A stretch of 47,719 nt of DNA from CAWDPQ01 sp049642465. GTDB lineage: Bacteria; Acidobacteriota; Vicinamibacteria; Vicinamibacterales; 2-12-FULL-66-21. The DNA is taken from the NCBI GenBank assembly GCA_049642465.1, contig JBAROV010000238.1:1-47719 (forward strand). Reading direction: 5' to 3'. This document shows, piece after piece, positions 17,964-26,743 of this stretch. The notes beneath the pieces were generated by a model that was not told where the DNA came from, ran no database searches, and saw only the letters and a list, made by a program, of their open reading frames with translations. Position 1 is the stretch's first letter. The number at the start of each line of letters is the position of its first letter. Both the position numbers and the translations under genes were made by a program.

Positions 17964-17969
17964 TAGAAT
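17964..17969 (+). promoter_or_regulatory. Candidate -10 box TAGAAT before the FAD oxidoreductase gene
   Basis: TAGAAT lies 9 nt before the ATG at 17979 in the 114-nt divergent gap, so the transcript could start almost at the start codon. No -35 box is obvious. The rest of the gap (17879-17963) shows nothing I can name. Confidence 0.3.
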
Positions 17970-17978
17970 AGCGGCCGA

Positions 17979-19199
17979 ATGTCACGGTTGGGTGCCTCCT
18001 ACTGGCACGAGAGCTTCCCTCGCAGCCGCCGCCCCGCATACCCTCGATTCCGCGGACAAGCCACGACAGACGTCGTCGTGATTGGCGGCGGTCTGACTGG
18101 GTGCGCCTGTGCGTTGTCGTTTGCGGCAGCTGGCCTGAAAGTCGTTCTCCTGGAGGCAGATCGCATCGGGTCCGGCGGAACGCTGGGATCGGCCGGCTTG
18201 ATACGCGAAGACCTTGATGCGTCGTTTCACGACGCCAGCGCCACCATTGGACTCCGTGCCGCGCGCCAGATGTGGACCAGCATGCGCCGCGCGTCACTGG
18301 ATTTCGCTGCGGTCCTCCGCCGTCTTCGGATCAAGTGCGATCTCGCACCTGAAGATCTGCTGACGCTGATTCCCCGGGAACCCGAGTCCATCAAGAAGGC
18401 GCGCCGCGAATACCAGTCGCGACGCCATGCGGGTCTCGATCACACGTGGCTCACGGCCGCAGCGACCAAACGGGCGGCTGCAGTCGACGCAGGCGGCGCG
18501 ATCAAAACCCGCGGCAGTGTTCTCGATCCTTATCGTGCGTGCCTGGGTCTGGCGGCGGCAGCATCCGCCCGGCGTGTGCCGATTTTCGAACAGTCCCCGG
18601 CGCGCAAGTTCAAACCGACGCGGAAGACCATCGACGTCGTCACTGAGAGCGGCGTCATTCGCGCGAACGCGGCGATTGTGACAACCCCTGGCGCACCCGG
18701 TCTGCAGGGTCTTCGACGGCATCTGCGTCCGCGACATGCCTACGTGGTGGTCACCGAACGTCTGCCGGCGGCCGTCCGCCGCGAAGTGGGACCTCGCACG
18801 GCAGCCTTGCGTGACGCCAGCGATCCTCCCCACCTGCTCCGCTGGCTCGACGGCGAACGCGCCCTGTTTCTGGGTGCAGAGCAGCCGCCTGTTCCGGTTC
18901 GAGCTGCCGAGAGGGTGCTTACGCAGCGAACCGGACAGCTGATGTACGAGTTGTCAACCATCTACCCGCCGATCTCCGGTGCGCGAGCAGAGTGGGCGTG
19001 GTCCACGGCGTTCGATGACAGCGTTGATGGGTTACCCTACATCGGTCTCCATCGGAATTTCCCGCGACAACTGTTCGCCCTTGGCCACGGCCGCCACGGT
19101 GCTGGCATCGCCTGGCTGAGCGCACGCATCCTGTTACGCCAGTTCACCAACGAGCCCGGCCGGGGCGACGAACCCTTCGGTTTTTCGCGAATCCTGTAA
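17979..19199 (+). CDS. FAD-dependent oxidoreductase, DAO/DadA superfamily
   Basis: 406 aa. An N-terminal dinucleotide-binding fold starts at TDVVVIGGGLTGCACALSFAAAGLKVVLLEAD (about residues 30-61), a classic GxGxxG plus acidic end for FAD. GSGGTLGSAGLIREDLD follows at the flavin-contacting position. The C-terminal WAWSTAFDDSVDGLPYIGLH...LFALGHGRHGAGIAWLSARIL closes the FAD site as in DAO-family enzymes, which oxidise amines or amino acids. It is cytosolic, with no signal peptide. The substrate cannot be told. The stop at 19199 is followed by a large palindrome, and the last 56 bases overlap the convergent epimerase gene. Confidence 0.85.
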   Translation: MSRLGASYWHESFPRSRRPAYPRFRGQATTDVVVIGGGLTGCACALSFAAAGLKVVLLEADRIGSGGTLGSAGLIREDLDASFHDASATIGLRAARQMWTSMRRASLDFAAVLRRLRIKCDLAPEDLLTLIPREPESIKKARREYQSRRHAGLDHTWLTAAATKRAAAVDAGGAIKTRGSVLDPYRACLGLAAAASARRVPIFEQSPARKFKPTRKTIDVVTESGVIRANAAIVTTPGAPGLQGLRRHLRPRHAYVVVTERLPAAVRREVGPRTAALRDASDPPHLLRWLDGERALFLGAEQPPVPVRAAERVLTQRTGQLMYELSTIYPPISGARAEWAWSTAFDDSVDGLPYIGLHRNFPRQLFALGHGRHGAGIAWLSARILLRQFTNEPGRGDEPFGFSRIL

Positions 19200-20214
19200 G
19201 AAGGGAAAAAGGGGGACTGTCCCCTTTTCGCAAACCGCGAAAAGGGGACAGTCCCCCTTTTCCAAAAGCGGACAGTTGGGGATATTCGCCGAAGAGGCCT
19301 CGGAAGGCGATGTCGATCTCCGGGTAGCGAAAGTGGTATCCCATTCCTTTCGCACGGGCGGGGATCACCCGTTGCCCGGTGAGGATCGAATCCGCGAATT
19401 CGCCAACCAGGAGTCGCAGGGCGAATCCGGGCGTCGGGAGCAGGGCGGGACGATGGAGCGCTCGCCCGAGCGCGCGGGCGAACTGACGGTTGGTCACGGG
19501 ATGCGGCGCCGTCGCGTTGAAGGTTCCCGCCGCGGCCTCGGTCGCAACGATCCAGCGCACCATTTCTACCCAGTCAAGCCGATGAATCCAGGACATGTAC
19601 TGACGTCCCGAGCCGAGAGGACCGCCCGCAAAAAACTTGAAGGGTGTCATCATGCGCGGAAGCGCCCCGCCAGAGCGTTCCAAGACGAGGCCCGTGCGGA
19701 CGATTGCGACTCGGACGCCTGATTTCTCCGCCTTGCGCGCTTCCGCTTCCCAGTCCTCGCAGAGGTGCGCGAGAAAATCAGTGCCCGCCGGTGAATCCTC
19801 GGTCTTCGTTTCATCGCCGCCGTCTCCGTAATAGCCAACTCCACTGGCGCTGACGAACACTGGCGGCCGCTCGTCACACTCGGCCAACGCGGCAACGAGA
19901 CTTCGCGTCGCGAGAAGCCGGCTGTCGCGCAACGTCGCCTTTCGAGCAGGCGTCCAACGTTTGTCGCCAATTGTTTCGCCTGCGAGATTGACTACCGCAT
20001 CCGACCCGTCGATCGCACTTCGCCATGCTCCGGAACGGCCGTCGGGGCTCCAGCCGATTCGTGTGATTCCGGGAACTCCCGTGCCCGATTCGTGTCGCGA
20101 GGTCCCCGGACCCAGGGATCGGGTAAGCAGCCGAACGTCATGCCCTTCCTCGGCGTACACCTCCGCCAAAGGGCTTCCAAGAAAGCCCGTACCGCCCGCG
20201 ATCGCTATCCTCAT
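19144..20214 (-). CDS. TIGR01777-type SDR epimerase with a repeat-derived C-terminal tail
   Basis: 356 aa from the ATG at 20214, which has GGAG 6 nt upstream and opens with MRIAIAGGTGFLGSPLAEV, the NAD(P)-binding GxxGxxG. YEDR-family hallmarks follow: LAGETIGDKRW, SASGVGYYGD, RTGLVLERSGGALPRMMTPFKFF, SWIHRLDWVEMV and FNATAPHPVTNRQFARALGRAL. E. coli YfcH is a family member; the substrate is unknown. The normal end is about ...FRGLFGEYPQ (residue 313). The last 43 residues read through a 55-bp palindrome and then antisense into the FAD oxidoreductase gene, so they are probably not functional. The native stop appears to be lost. Confidence 0.85.
   Translation of the reverse strand: MRIAIAGGTGFLGSPLAEVYAEEGHDVRLLTRSLGPGTSRHESGTGVPGITRIGWSPDGRSGAWRSAIDGSDAVVNLAGETIGDKRWTPARKATLRDSRLLATRSLVAALAECDERPPVFVSASGVGYYGDGGDETKTEDSPAGTDFLAHLCEDWEAEARKAEKSGVRVAIVRTGLVLERSGGALPRMMTPFKFFAGGPLGSGRQYMSWIHRLDWVEMVRWIVATEAAAGTFNATAPHPVTNRQFARALGRALHRPALLPTPGFALRLLVGEFADSILTGQRVIPARAKGMGYHFRYPEIDIAFRGLFGEYPQLSAFGKGGLSPFRGLRKGDSPPFSLLTGFAKNRRVRRPGRARW
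19207..19261. repeat. REP-like perfect inverted repeat, 25-bp arms
   Basis: Arms 19207-19231 and 19237-19261 are exact reverse complements around a 5-nt AAACC loop. Each arm contains GGGGACTGTCCCC, itself nearly palindromic, flanked by AAAA and TTTT. It begins 8 nt after the FAD oxidoreductase stop, so it could end transcription in either direction (T runs on both sides). The layout resembles REP elements mobilised by REP-associated transposases, but no such transposase gene is in the window. Confidence 0.92.
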
Positions 20215-20360
20215 CGTTCGCTCCGGGTTGAGTGTTGGGCTGGATGCACTAAAGGCGGCTGCGGTCTTTCCCGAAAAGGTGCGAGCCACCCTTCTTTGGC
20301 AGTCTCCCGCATCGCAACGAGTGGTTGGACGTAGAAGAGCTCTCCGAGGTTTGCACTATA

Positions 20361-22376
20361 ATGAACGGTACGCCTTCATTTTCAGTTATTTACGCCGCGT
20401 TCGCGGGCTCCACGCCGCGTAAGGTTGCCTCGGCAGGTCTCTGTCTGGGCGCCATGGCGCTCCTGTGGCAGCCCGCGGCGACGCTCCTTGCGCAGGAGCC
20501 GACGGTCCCCGTTCCGCCAAATGTCGTGGCCGACGGAGTTCCGCCCGTCCCTGTTGCTCTGGCGGACGCGATTTTCCCGTACGCGCAGTTCCGACGTGCC
20601 CGTCTTCTCGCCTGGCACCCGAAGGAACGGCGAATCCTGATCGCGACGCGCTTTGAGCAGCCGCAACTGCATGAAGTTCGGGTGCCGGGCGGCGCCCGCG
20701 TCCAGTTGACGTTCTTTCGCGACGGCGTTGTGGCGCCCGACGAACGCCCGTTCGCTCTCTACGAACCGGACGGGCGCTCGTTCGTGTTCCAAAAGGATAC
20801 GTCCGGCGGCGGCGAGGCGAACCAGCTGTTTCGCTACGACCTGGCCTCCGGCACGTCCACGCTCCTTACCGACGGACGCTCCAAGAATCAGTATCCCGTG
20901 ATGTCGAGGTCTGGCCTCGTTGCGTTCGCCACGACGCGGCGCAACGGCAAGGACTGGGACATCTACAGTCTGAATCCCGCGAATGCCCGTGAGGATCATC
21001 GTCGAATTCTCGAAGCCACGGGTACGTGGATTCCGCTCGACTGGTCTCCCGACGGCCGGCACCTGCTCGTCGTCGAGCTCATTTCAAACGCGCAGATGCA
21101 CCTCTGGCTGATCGATGTGGCCTCGGGCGGACGCACCCCGCTGACCGATCGCGAGGGTCCACCTGCCCGATGGGTGCCGGCGAGTTTCACGCCTGACGGC
21201 AAGTCAGTTTTGGCGCTGTCCAACAAGGGCGGCGAAGCGACCTCGCTGTGGCGGCGTGACCTCGCGAAAGGCGAGTGGATTGCGGTTACGCGGTCCAACG
21301 AGAGTCTGGAAGGCTACGCACTTTCTCCCGATGGTCGGACGCTTGCCCTCATCGTCGATCGGGGCGACACCAACACGCTGCGGCTCCAGCCCCTCTCTGG
21401 TCGCGAGCGCGCGCCAGTCGCGGTGCCTCCGGGCGTGATATCCGATCTCGCCTGGCACCCGAACGGTCGAGAAATCGGCTTCAGCTTGAGCGGCGCGCGG
21501 ATGTTTCACGACGTCTACTCTGTGGTTGTGGACACGAACAAAGTGGAGCGGTGGACGTCGAGCGAGATTGGTGGAGCGAATCCCGAATCTCTTCCGGATG
21601 CCGAGGTCGTGCGCTGGAAGAGTGTTGACGGTCTGACGATTTCGGGCGTTCTCTATCGGCCGGCCGCGCGGTTTACGGGGCCGCGTCCGGTCATCATCAA
21701 CGTTCACGGCGGCCCCGATGCGCGTGAGCGGACGCGGGCGCTCGGGCGCAGCAACTACTTCCGCAACGAAATGGGCATCGCGCTCATTTATCCGAACATT
21801 CGCGGCTCCGTCGGCTTCGGCCGGTCCTTCGAGCGACTCGACAACGGACTGCTGCGTGAGAACGCGCTCAAAGACATTGGGGCGCTGCTCGATTGGATTG
21901 CGACTCAGCCAACGCTCGACAAGAATCGCGTCATGATTGTCGGCGCCAGTTATGGCGGCTACGTCGCACTCGCGTCTGCCATTGAGTACGGCAACCGGCT
22001 GAAGTGTGTCCAGGCCGCCTTCGCAATCAGCGATTATCTTTCGTACCTTCAAACGACGGATATGTCGCGGCAGGCGAATCGTAACGCCGAGTACGGCGAT
22101 CCGGACGATCCCGAGGTCCGCAAGTTCCTGGGGAAGATTTCGCCGCTGACGAATGCAGCAAAATTGCGAATACCTCTGTACCTCGTGCATGGCGCCCGGG
22201 ATACGCGTATCCCACAGGCCCAGAGCGACATGATGGCCAAGGCCGTCAAAGCAAATGGAACTCCGGTTTGGTACGTCATCTACAAAGACGAAGGCCATCT
22301 CACGCTGAGCCCACCCAACAACAATTTCAATCAATACACGTGGACACTCTTCGTCCAACAATACCTGCTCAACTAG
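20361..22376 (+). CDS. S9 family (prolyl oligopeptidase-type) serine peptidase, exported
   Basis: 671 aa. The hydrophobic stretch at about residues 27-45 after a long polar start suggests an export signal (cut near LLAQ). A beta-propeller of TolB/DPP-IV type follows, with repeats such as DWSPDGRHLLVV, ALSPDGRTLALIV and AWHPNGREIGFS. The C-terminal alpha/beta hydrolase has NVHGGPDARERT, the nucleophile elbow GASYGGYVALAS (Ser530), the acid in HGARDTRIPQ (Asp614) and the base in DEGHLTL (His646). It is likely a secreted or periplasmic oligopeptidase. A TATAAT at 20357-20362 overlaps this ATG, so a later start cannot be excluded. An ATG at 20454 would leave only a poor signal. Confidence 0.88.
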   Translation: MNGTPSFSVIYAAFAGSTPRKVASAGLCLGAMALLWQPAATLLAQEPTVPVPPNVVADGVPPVPVALADAIFPYAQFRRARLLAWHPKERRILIATRFEQPQLHEVRVPGGARVQLTFFRDGVVAPDERPFALYEPDGRSFVFQKDTSGGGEANQLFRYDLASGTSTLLTDGRSKNQYPVMSRSGLVAFATTRRNGKDWDIYSLNPANAREDHRRILEATGTWIPLDWSPDGRHLLVVELISNAQMHLWLIDVASGGRTPLTDREGPPARWVPASFTPDGKSVLALSNKGGEATSLWRRDLAKGEWIAVTRSNESLEGYALSPDGRTLALIVDRGDTNTLRLQPLSGRERAPVAVPPGVISDLAWHPNGREIGFSLSGARMFHDVYSVVVDTNKVERWTSSEIGGANPESLPDAEVVRWKSVDGLTISGVLYRPAARFTGPRPVIINVHGGPDARERTRALGRSNYFRNEMGIALIYPNIRGSVGFGRSFERLDNGLLRENALKDIGALLDWIATQPTLDKNRVMIVGASYGGYVALASAIEYGNRLKCVQAAFAISDYLSYLQTTDMSRQANRNAEYGDPDDPEVRKFLGKISPLTNAAKLRIPLYLVHGARDTRIPQAQSDMMAKAVKANGTPVWYVIYKDEGHLTLSPPNNNFNQYTWTLFVQQYLLN

Positions 22377-22412
22377 TTTTTCATCGGGCTTCGCCCCACA
22401 CCCCGACGTCCA

Positions 22413-22486
22413 CCCCAGCGCGCAAGAAAACGCGCGCCGTGCGGGCCTTGGAGCCCGCGGCACTCTCTCAGACGGGCTCCTGAGCC
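22413..22486. other. Hairpin-rich 111-nt gap before the YdcF-like gene
   Basis: Three small inverted repeats lie in the gap: GCGCG with CGCGC around an A-rich loop, GCGGGC-cttgga-GCCCGC (22441-22458), and GGCTC-CT-GAGCC (22475-22486). The last abuts the start codon at 22488, leaving no room for a Shine-Dalgarno. No T-tract is present, so none is a standard terminator. The role is unknown. Confidence 0.5.
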
Positions 22487-22487
22487 G

Positions 22488-23144
22488 ATGGACCGACGCG
22501 TCCGGGCGCTCGTCCAAACGCTCTGGAACTACCACCAGCTCAATCATCGACTCACGAAGTCCGACGCGATCATGGTGCTCTGCAGCCATGACCTGCGGGT
22601 CGCTGAGCGAGGCGCGCAACTGCTTCTCGAACGCTGGGCGCCCCTCCTGATTTTTTCGGGCGGACTCGGCGCCATTACCAGTCAGTTCTGGACCGAGCCT
22701 GAAGCGGACCTGTTTGCGGCACGAGCGATTCAGATGGGAGTCGATTCGAAAAGCGTTCTGATCGAGAACCGCTCAACGAACACCGGGGAGAACGTCCAAT
22801 TTACCAGGCGCCTCCTGAATGAGCGCGGGCTGGATCCGAAATCATTCATCCTCGTCCAGAAGCCTTATATGGAACGCCGTGCTTATGCGACGTTTCGCAA
22901 GGTCTGGCCGGAGAAGCCACTCGTGGTCACGTCGCCGCGCGTGTCGCTCGACGAGTATCTCCACCAATTCACTAACGACGCGCTCTCCGTGGACGATGTG
23001 ATCAGCATCATGGTGGGGGATCTTCAGCGGATCCGCGTGTATCCGGAGCGGGGGTTCCAGATCGAACAGGAGATCCCAGCCGAGGTGTGGGATGCCTACG
23101 AGGAATTGGTGAAAGCTGGATACGACCGCCACCTGCTGCGGTAA
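22488..23144 (+). CDS. YdcF family (DUF218) protein
   Basis: 218 aa. The YdcF/DUF218 pattern is clear: SDAIMVLCSHDLRVAERGAQLLLERWAPLLIFSGG at the start of a Rossmann-like fold, then VLIENRSTNTGENVQFTRRLL (the conserved ExxSxNTxEN segment) and KSFILVQKPYMERRAYATF. Members are linked to cell-envelope metabolism (E. coli SanA, ElyC), though YdcF itself is cytosolic and binds S-adenosylmethionine. There is no transmembrane segment here, so it is probably cytosolic. The substrate is unknown. It sits between unrelated S9 peptidase and DUF2264 genes. Confidence 0.88.
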   Translation: MDRRVRALVQTLWNYHQLNHRLTKSDAIMVLCSHDLRVAERGAQLLLERWAPLLIFSGGLGAITSQFWTEPEADLFAARAIQMGVDSKSVLIENRSTNTGENVQFTRRLLNERGLDPKSFILVQKPYMERRAYATFRKVWPEKPLVVTSPRVSLDEYLHQFTNDALSVDDVISIMVGDLQRIRVYPERGFQIEQEIPAEVWDAYEELVKAGYDRHLLR

Positions 23145-23196
23145 GCTTTGCCGCAGCCCGCCTTCGGTCCATACGCTTCGGCGGGGCAAGGTGACT
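23145..23196. repeat. Imperfect inverted repeat between the YdcF-like and DUF2264 genes
   Basis: The 52-nt gap is almost filled by an imperfect hairpin: TTGCC...CCCGCC on the left and GGCGGGGCAA on the right. The right arm runs into AAGGTG, which is the Shine-Dalgarno of the next gene. If it folds in RNA it could hide that ribosome site. CTTCGGCGG-type sequence like this also appears at 12755-12800. Confidence 0.55.
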
Positions 23197-24438
23197 ATGC
23201 ATCGCCGCGAATTTCTTCGTGTAATTGGCGCGTCCGGAACACCTGCGTTGATGACAGGGCGATTGGGCCGTCAGCAGACAGCATCACGGTCGACGACATC
23301 GGACGATCGTCAAACCTGGGTGGACGTGATGCGCCGGCTGGCCGATCCGGTGCTGACGAATCTGGCCGCCGAGACGCTGAAAGCACGAATGCCGGTCGAA
23401 GAGGCCGCTGGAGCGAACCGGCAGGCCGTCACGCACCTCGAGGCGTTGGGAAGACTCGTGGCCGGCATTGCGCCCTGGATCGAACTTCCGGCGGACGACA
23501 CCCCCGAAGGGCAGCTGCGCGCGAAGTACGCGGATCTGACGCGACGCGCCATCGGTCGCGCCGTCGACCCCTCCTCCAAAGACTTCCTCAACTTCACTCG
23601 CGACCGGCAGCCACTCGTTGACGCCGCCTTTCTCGCGCAGGGTGTACTGCGGGCGCCTCGCATGCTAGGTGAAGCGTTGGATGCAGGAACCCGTCGACAT
23701 CTCATCACCGCGTTGGAATCGACGCGGCCGATTCCGCCCGGTTTCAACAACTGGCTGCTTTTCTCGGCGACGGTGGAGGCTGCGCTCGCGAAGCTTGGCG
23801 CGCCGTGGGATCGCATGCGTGTGGATTACGCACTCCGCCAGCACGATCAGTGGTACAAGGGCGATGGCGTCTATGGCGACGGACCCGATTTTCACTGGGA
23901 CTACTACAACAGCTTCGTCATCCATCCCATGCTGCTCGACGTGCTCGACGTGTGCCGCGACGAGATGCCCGCGTGGAAGGCGCTGGCGACGCGTGCCGAG
24001 GCACGCGCGGTCCGCTACGCGGCGATTCTCGAGCGTCTGATAGCTCCTGACGGAAGCTTCCCCGCGGTCGGACGTTCGATCGCGTACCGGTTTGGCGCAT
24101 TCCACTTGCTTGCGCAGGCCGCGCTGAAGCACCGCTTGCCGCAGGAAGTGGCTCCCGCACAGGTGCGTGGTGCCCTGACGGCGGTGATCCGGCGCTCGAG
24201 CGCGGCCGAGGGCACGTTCGATCGCGACGGCTGGCTGCAGATTGGGTTCTGCGGTCATCAGCCCGGGATCGGCGAGCGATACATCTCGACGGGGAGCCTT
24301 TACTTGTGCGCAGTCGGCCTGCTGCCGCTGGGCCTGCCGGCCAGCGACGAGTTCTGGACCGCTCCCCCACAACCATGGACTGCCGTTCGCGCGTGGTCGG
24401 GGCAACCGTTTCCCATCGATCACGCGCTGAGCAGCTGA
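23197..24438 (+). CDS. DUF2264 protein with Tat-type signal
   Basis: 413 aa from the ATG at 23197 (AAGGTG 3 nt upstream; a GTG at 23191 is also in frame). The N-terminus MHRREFLRVIGASG contains a twin-arginine motif, so folded export to the periplasm is likely. DUF2264 hallmarks are present: LEALGRLVAGIAPWIEL, QPLVDAAFLAQGVLRAP, NNWLLFSATVEAAL, GDGPDFHWDYYNSFVIHPML and DGSFPAVGRSIAYRFGAFHLLAQAAL. The fold resembles (alpha/alpha)6 glycan-degrading enzymes, and the repeated aromatic and acidic residues would suit a sugar-binding cleft. Together with the downstream sulfatase this points to catabolism of a modified polysaccharide (inference). Confidence 0.85.
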   Translation: MHRREFLRVIGASGTPALMTGRLGRQQTASRSTTSDDRQTWVDVMRRLADPVLTNLAAETLKARMPVEEAAGANRQAVTHLEALGRLVAGIAPWIELPADDTPEGQLRAKYADLTRRAIGRAVDPSSKDFLNFTRDRQPLVDAAFLAQGVLRAPRMLGEALDAGTRRHLITALESTRPIPPGFNNWLLFSATVEAALAKLGAPWDRMRVDYALRQHDQWYKGDGVYGDGPDFHWDYYNSFVIHPMLLDVLDVCRDEMPAWKALATRAEARAVRYAAILERLIAPDGSFPAVGRSIAYRFGAFHLLAQAALKHRLPQEVAPAQVRGALTAVIRRSSAAEGTFDRDGWLQIGFCGHQPGIGERYISTGSLYLCAVGLLPLGLPASDEFWTAPPQPWTAVRAWSGQPFPIDHALSS

Positions 24439-24446
24439 GCGGGGAC

Positions 24447-25337
24447 GTGCGCCTGATTAGGTCGGCACTCGCACTTGGTCTCGCATGGGTCGTGTCTGTT
24501 GCTGGTGTCGAACAGGCAGCCGCGCCAGCGCGCCCGCGCATTACCGGAATCAGCCACGTCGCGTTTCGAGTGACGGATGCCGCGGCGGCACGCCGATTCT
24601 ACGGCGGGGTTCTGGGACTGACCGAGCGTCCTGCTTCAGGTGGCGCACGCCTCGTCTTCAGCATTGGCGGGCGGCAGCGTGTGATGATCGAACCGGGATT
24701 GCGATCGGAGGACGAAGAGCGTCTCGACCATCTCGCATTCGAGACGTCCGACATCAAGGCGCTGGCCGCGTATCTGGCGTCGCGCGGGCTCCTTCCACCC
24801 GACCAGCCTCCCGTGGCCGGGCAAACAGCATGCGAGCCGGGCGCGATTCGGGTCATCGATCCAGACGGCCATCCGGTCGAGTTCGTGCAGGCGCGGTGGC
24901 CACCGGGACGGGACACGCCGGGGGCTGCGAGCGCGCTGTCTCAGCGGCTCCTCCACGCGGGAGTCACGATTCGCGACGAGGAGGCCGCGCACCGGTTTTA
25001 CCGCGATGCTCTTGGCTTCTCGGAGATCTGGCGAGGGGGACGCAAGGAAGGCGTGACTCAGTGGATCAATATGCGCGTGCCGGACGGGACCGAATACCTC
25101 GAATACATGCTGGTCACTGCCGAACCCGATCGTCGTCAACGAGGCGTGCTTCACCACGCGGCGTTGATGGTTGCCGACATGCAGGATGCGTGGGAGGAAG
25201 CCGTGCGCCGCAGTCCTGATACACCGCAGACGCGGCTTGGGCCACCTCAAGTAGGGGTGAACGGCCGATGGCAACTGAACCTGTTCGATCCCGACGGCAC
25301 TCGGATTGAACTGATGGAACCATTTCGCGTGCGCTAG
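24447..25337 (+). CDS. Exported two-domain VOC (glyoxalase/dioxygenase-fold) protein
   Basis: 296 aa from a GTG at 24447, 8 nt after the DUF2264 stop. A signal peptide is present (IRSALALGLAWVVSVAGVEQAAA). Two vicinal-oxygen-chelate domains follow. The first contains ISHVAFRVTDAAAARRFYGGVLGL...DHLAFETSD...VIDPDGHPVEFVQ. The second contains GVTIRDEEAAHRFYRDALGFSEIW...LHHAALMVADM...LNLFDPDGTRIELMEP. Paired His and Glu residues at the ends of each beta-alpha-beta unit could bind a metal. The reaction is unknown. Export is unusual for VOC enzymes, and co-transcription with DUF2264 and sulfatase genes suggests a role in the same pathway. Confidence 0.8.
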   Translation: MRLIRSALALGLAWVVSVAGVEQAAAPARPRITGISHVAFRVTDAAAARRFYGGVLGLTERPASGGARLVFSIGGRQRVMIEPGLRSEDEERLDHLAFETSDIKALAAYLASRGLLPPDQPPVAGQTACEPGAIRVIDPDGHPVEFVQARWPPGRDTPGAASALSQRLLHAGVTIRDEEAAHRFYRDALGFSEIWRGGRKEGVTQWINMRVPDGTEYLEYMLVTAEPDRRQRGVLHHAALMVADMQDAWEEAVRRSPDTPQTRLGPPQVGVNGRWQLNLFDPDGTRIELMEPFRVR

Positions 25338-25342
25338 GACTT

Positions 25343-26743
25343 ATGCAGAAGACGATCACAGGACTCGCTCTGTCACTGCTTGCCACCGCGGCCCTGCTGA
25401 CACAGACAGCAGCGAAGGTTCAACAGGCAACCAGGCCCAACATCCTGCTCATCCAGGCCGACGATCTCGGCTATGGCGATCTCAGTGCCTACGGTCAGGC
25501 GCAATTTCAGACGCCCTCACTCGATCGTCTGGCGCGCGAGGGCCTACGCTTCACGCAGTACTACTCGGGCAGCACCGTCTGTGCGCCCTCACGCGCGGCG
25601 CTCATGACGGGCCTGCACACCGGCCACGCATGGGTCCGGGGCAACGGCGACATACCGCTCAGGGACCAGGATGTCACCGTGGCGATGAGCCTTCGCGATG
25701 CGGGTTACCGAACCGCTGTGATCGGCAAGTGGGGTCTTGGAGTCCCCGGGACATCCGGGCAGCCCGACAAGAAGGGATTCGACTACTCGTTTGGGTTCAT
25801 GGATCATCGGCACGCACACCGCCAATACACGGATCATCTGTGGCGCAATGGCGAGCGTGTGACGACCGACCTGAATTCGGAGTATGTGAACGATCTGTTC
25901 ACGCGTGAGGCGCTGGCGTTGGTCGAGCGAAGCGATCCCCGGCCGTTTTTCATCTATCTGAACTACACGGTGCCGCACGCGGAGTTGCGTCCGCCGACCG
26001 ATTCGCTCGCACCACTCAAGGGACGTTTTCCTGAGACACCATTCAACAATCCCGCGGCTGATGCGAGGTCGAGCGGGGCGAAATTCGACGCGCCGTCACT
26101 CGGCTACCGATCGCAGCCCACGCCCAAAGCGGCCTTCGTCGCGACGATCACTCGAATGGATCGCGACCTCGGCCGCATTCTGGAATCGCTTCGCTCGCGC
26201 GGACTCGACGATAAGACCCTTGTGCTCTTCATCAGCGACAACGGACCACATCGAGAAGGCGGAGCGGATCCGCAGTTTTTCAAGAGCTCCGGCGGTCTTC
26301 GAGGCATCAAGCGAGATCTCTACGAAGGCGGGATCCGGGTCCCGATGATCGCGCGCTGGACGGGCACTATCCCTGCCGGTCGCGTCAGCAACCATGTCTG
26401 GGCGCATTGGGACATGTTTCCGACGCTGGCAGCCTTCGCCGGGGCAAAGCTGCCGTCCGGCCTCGACGGCATGTCGATGGCGCCGGCGCTGCGCGGTGAG
26501 CAACAGCCCACGCACGACTACCTCTATTGGGAGTTTCACGAACGCGGATTTCAGCAAGCGGTTCGAATGGGAAAGTGGAAGGCGGTTCGGCTCAAGCCCG
26601 CCGCACCGCTGGAACTCTACGATCTCGACGCCGACCTCAAAGAGGAACACGACATCGCGGCGTCCCACGCGGATGTTGTCGCGAAGATCGAAGCGTATCT
26701 CAAGACCGCGCGGACGCCATCGGATCGCTGGCCTGGGAAGTGA
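25343..26743 (+). CDS. Arylsulfatase-type sulfatase, exported
   Basis: 466 aa. A signal peptide (residues 1-24, ending TQTAAK) precedes RPNILLIQADDLGYGDLSAYG, the metal-binding start of sulfatases. The formylglycine signature is CAPSRAALMTG with the modified cysteine at residue 80. GKWGLG and FISDNGPHREGG supply further active-site residues. It hydrolyses sulfate esters in the periplasm, and activation needs a formylglycine-generating enzyme, which is not in the window. AGGA lies 4 nt before the ATG, 5 nt after the VOC stop. It is the last gene of the DUF2264-VOC-sulfatase unit and overlaps the convergent acyltransferase gene by 44 bp. Confidence 0.92.
   Translation: MQKTITGLALSLLATAALLTQTAAKVQQATRPNILLIQADDLGYGDLSAYGQAQFQTPSLDRLAREGLRFTQYYSGSTVCAPSRAALMTGLHTGHAWVRGNGDIPLRDQDVTVAMSLRDAGYRTAVIGKWGLGVPGTSGQPDKKGFDYSFGFMDHRHAHRQYTDHLWRNGERVTTDLNSEYVNDLFTREALALVERSDPRPFFIYLNYTVPHAELRPPTDSLAPLKGRFPETPFNNPAADARSSGAKFDAPSLGYRSQPTPKAAFVATITRMDRDLGRILESLRSRGLDDKTLVLFISDNGPHREGGADPQFFKSSGGLRGIKRDLYEGGIRVPMIARWTGTIPAGRVSNHVWAHWDMFPTLAAFAGAKLPSGLDGMSMAPALRGEQQPTHDYLYWEFHERGFQQAVRMGKWKAVRLKPAAPLELYDLDADLKEEHDIAASHADVVAKIEAYLKTARTPSDRWPGK

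Noticed and set aside
19207..19261. The palindrome as an insertion sequence or a transposase remnant.
   Set aside because: It is only 55 bp, with no ORF and no flanking target duplication that I can see. REP-like is the most I can say.
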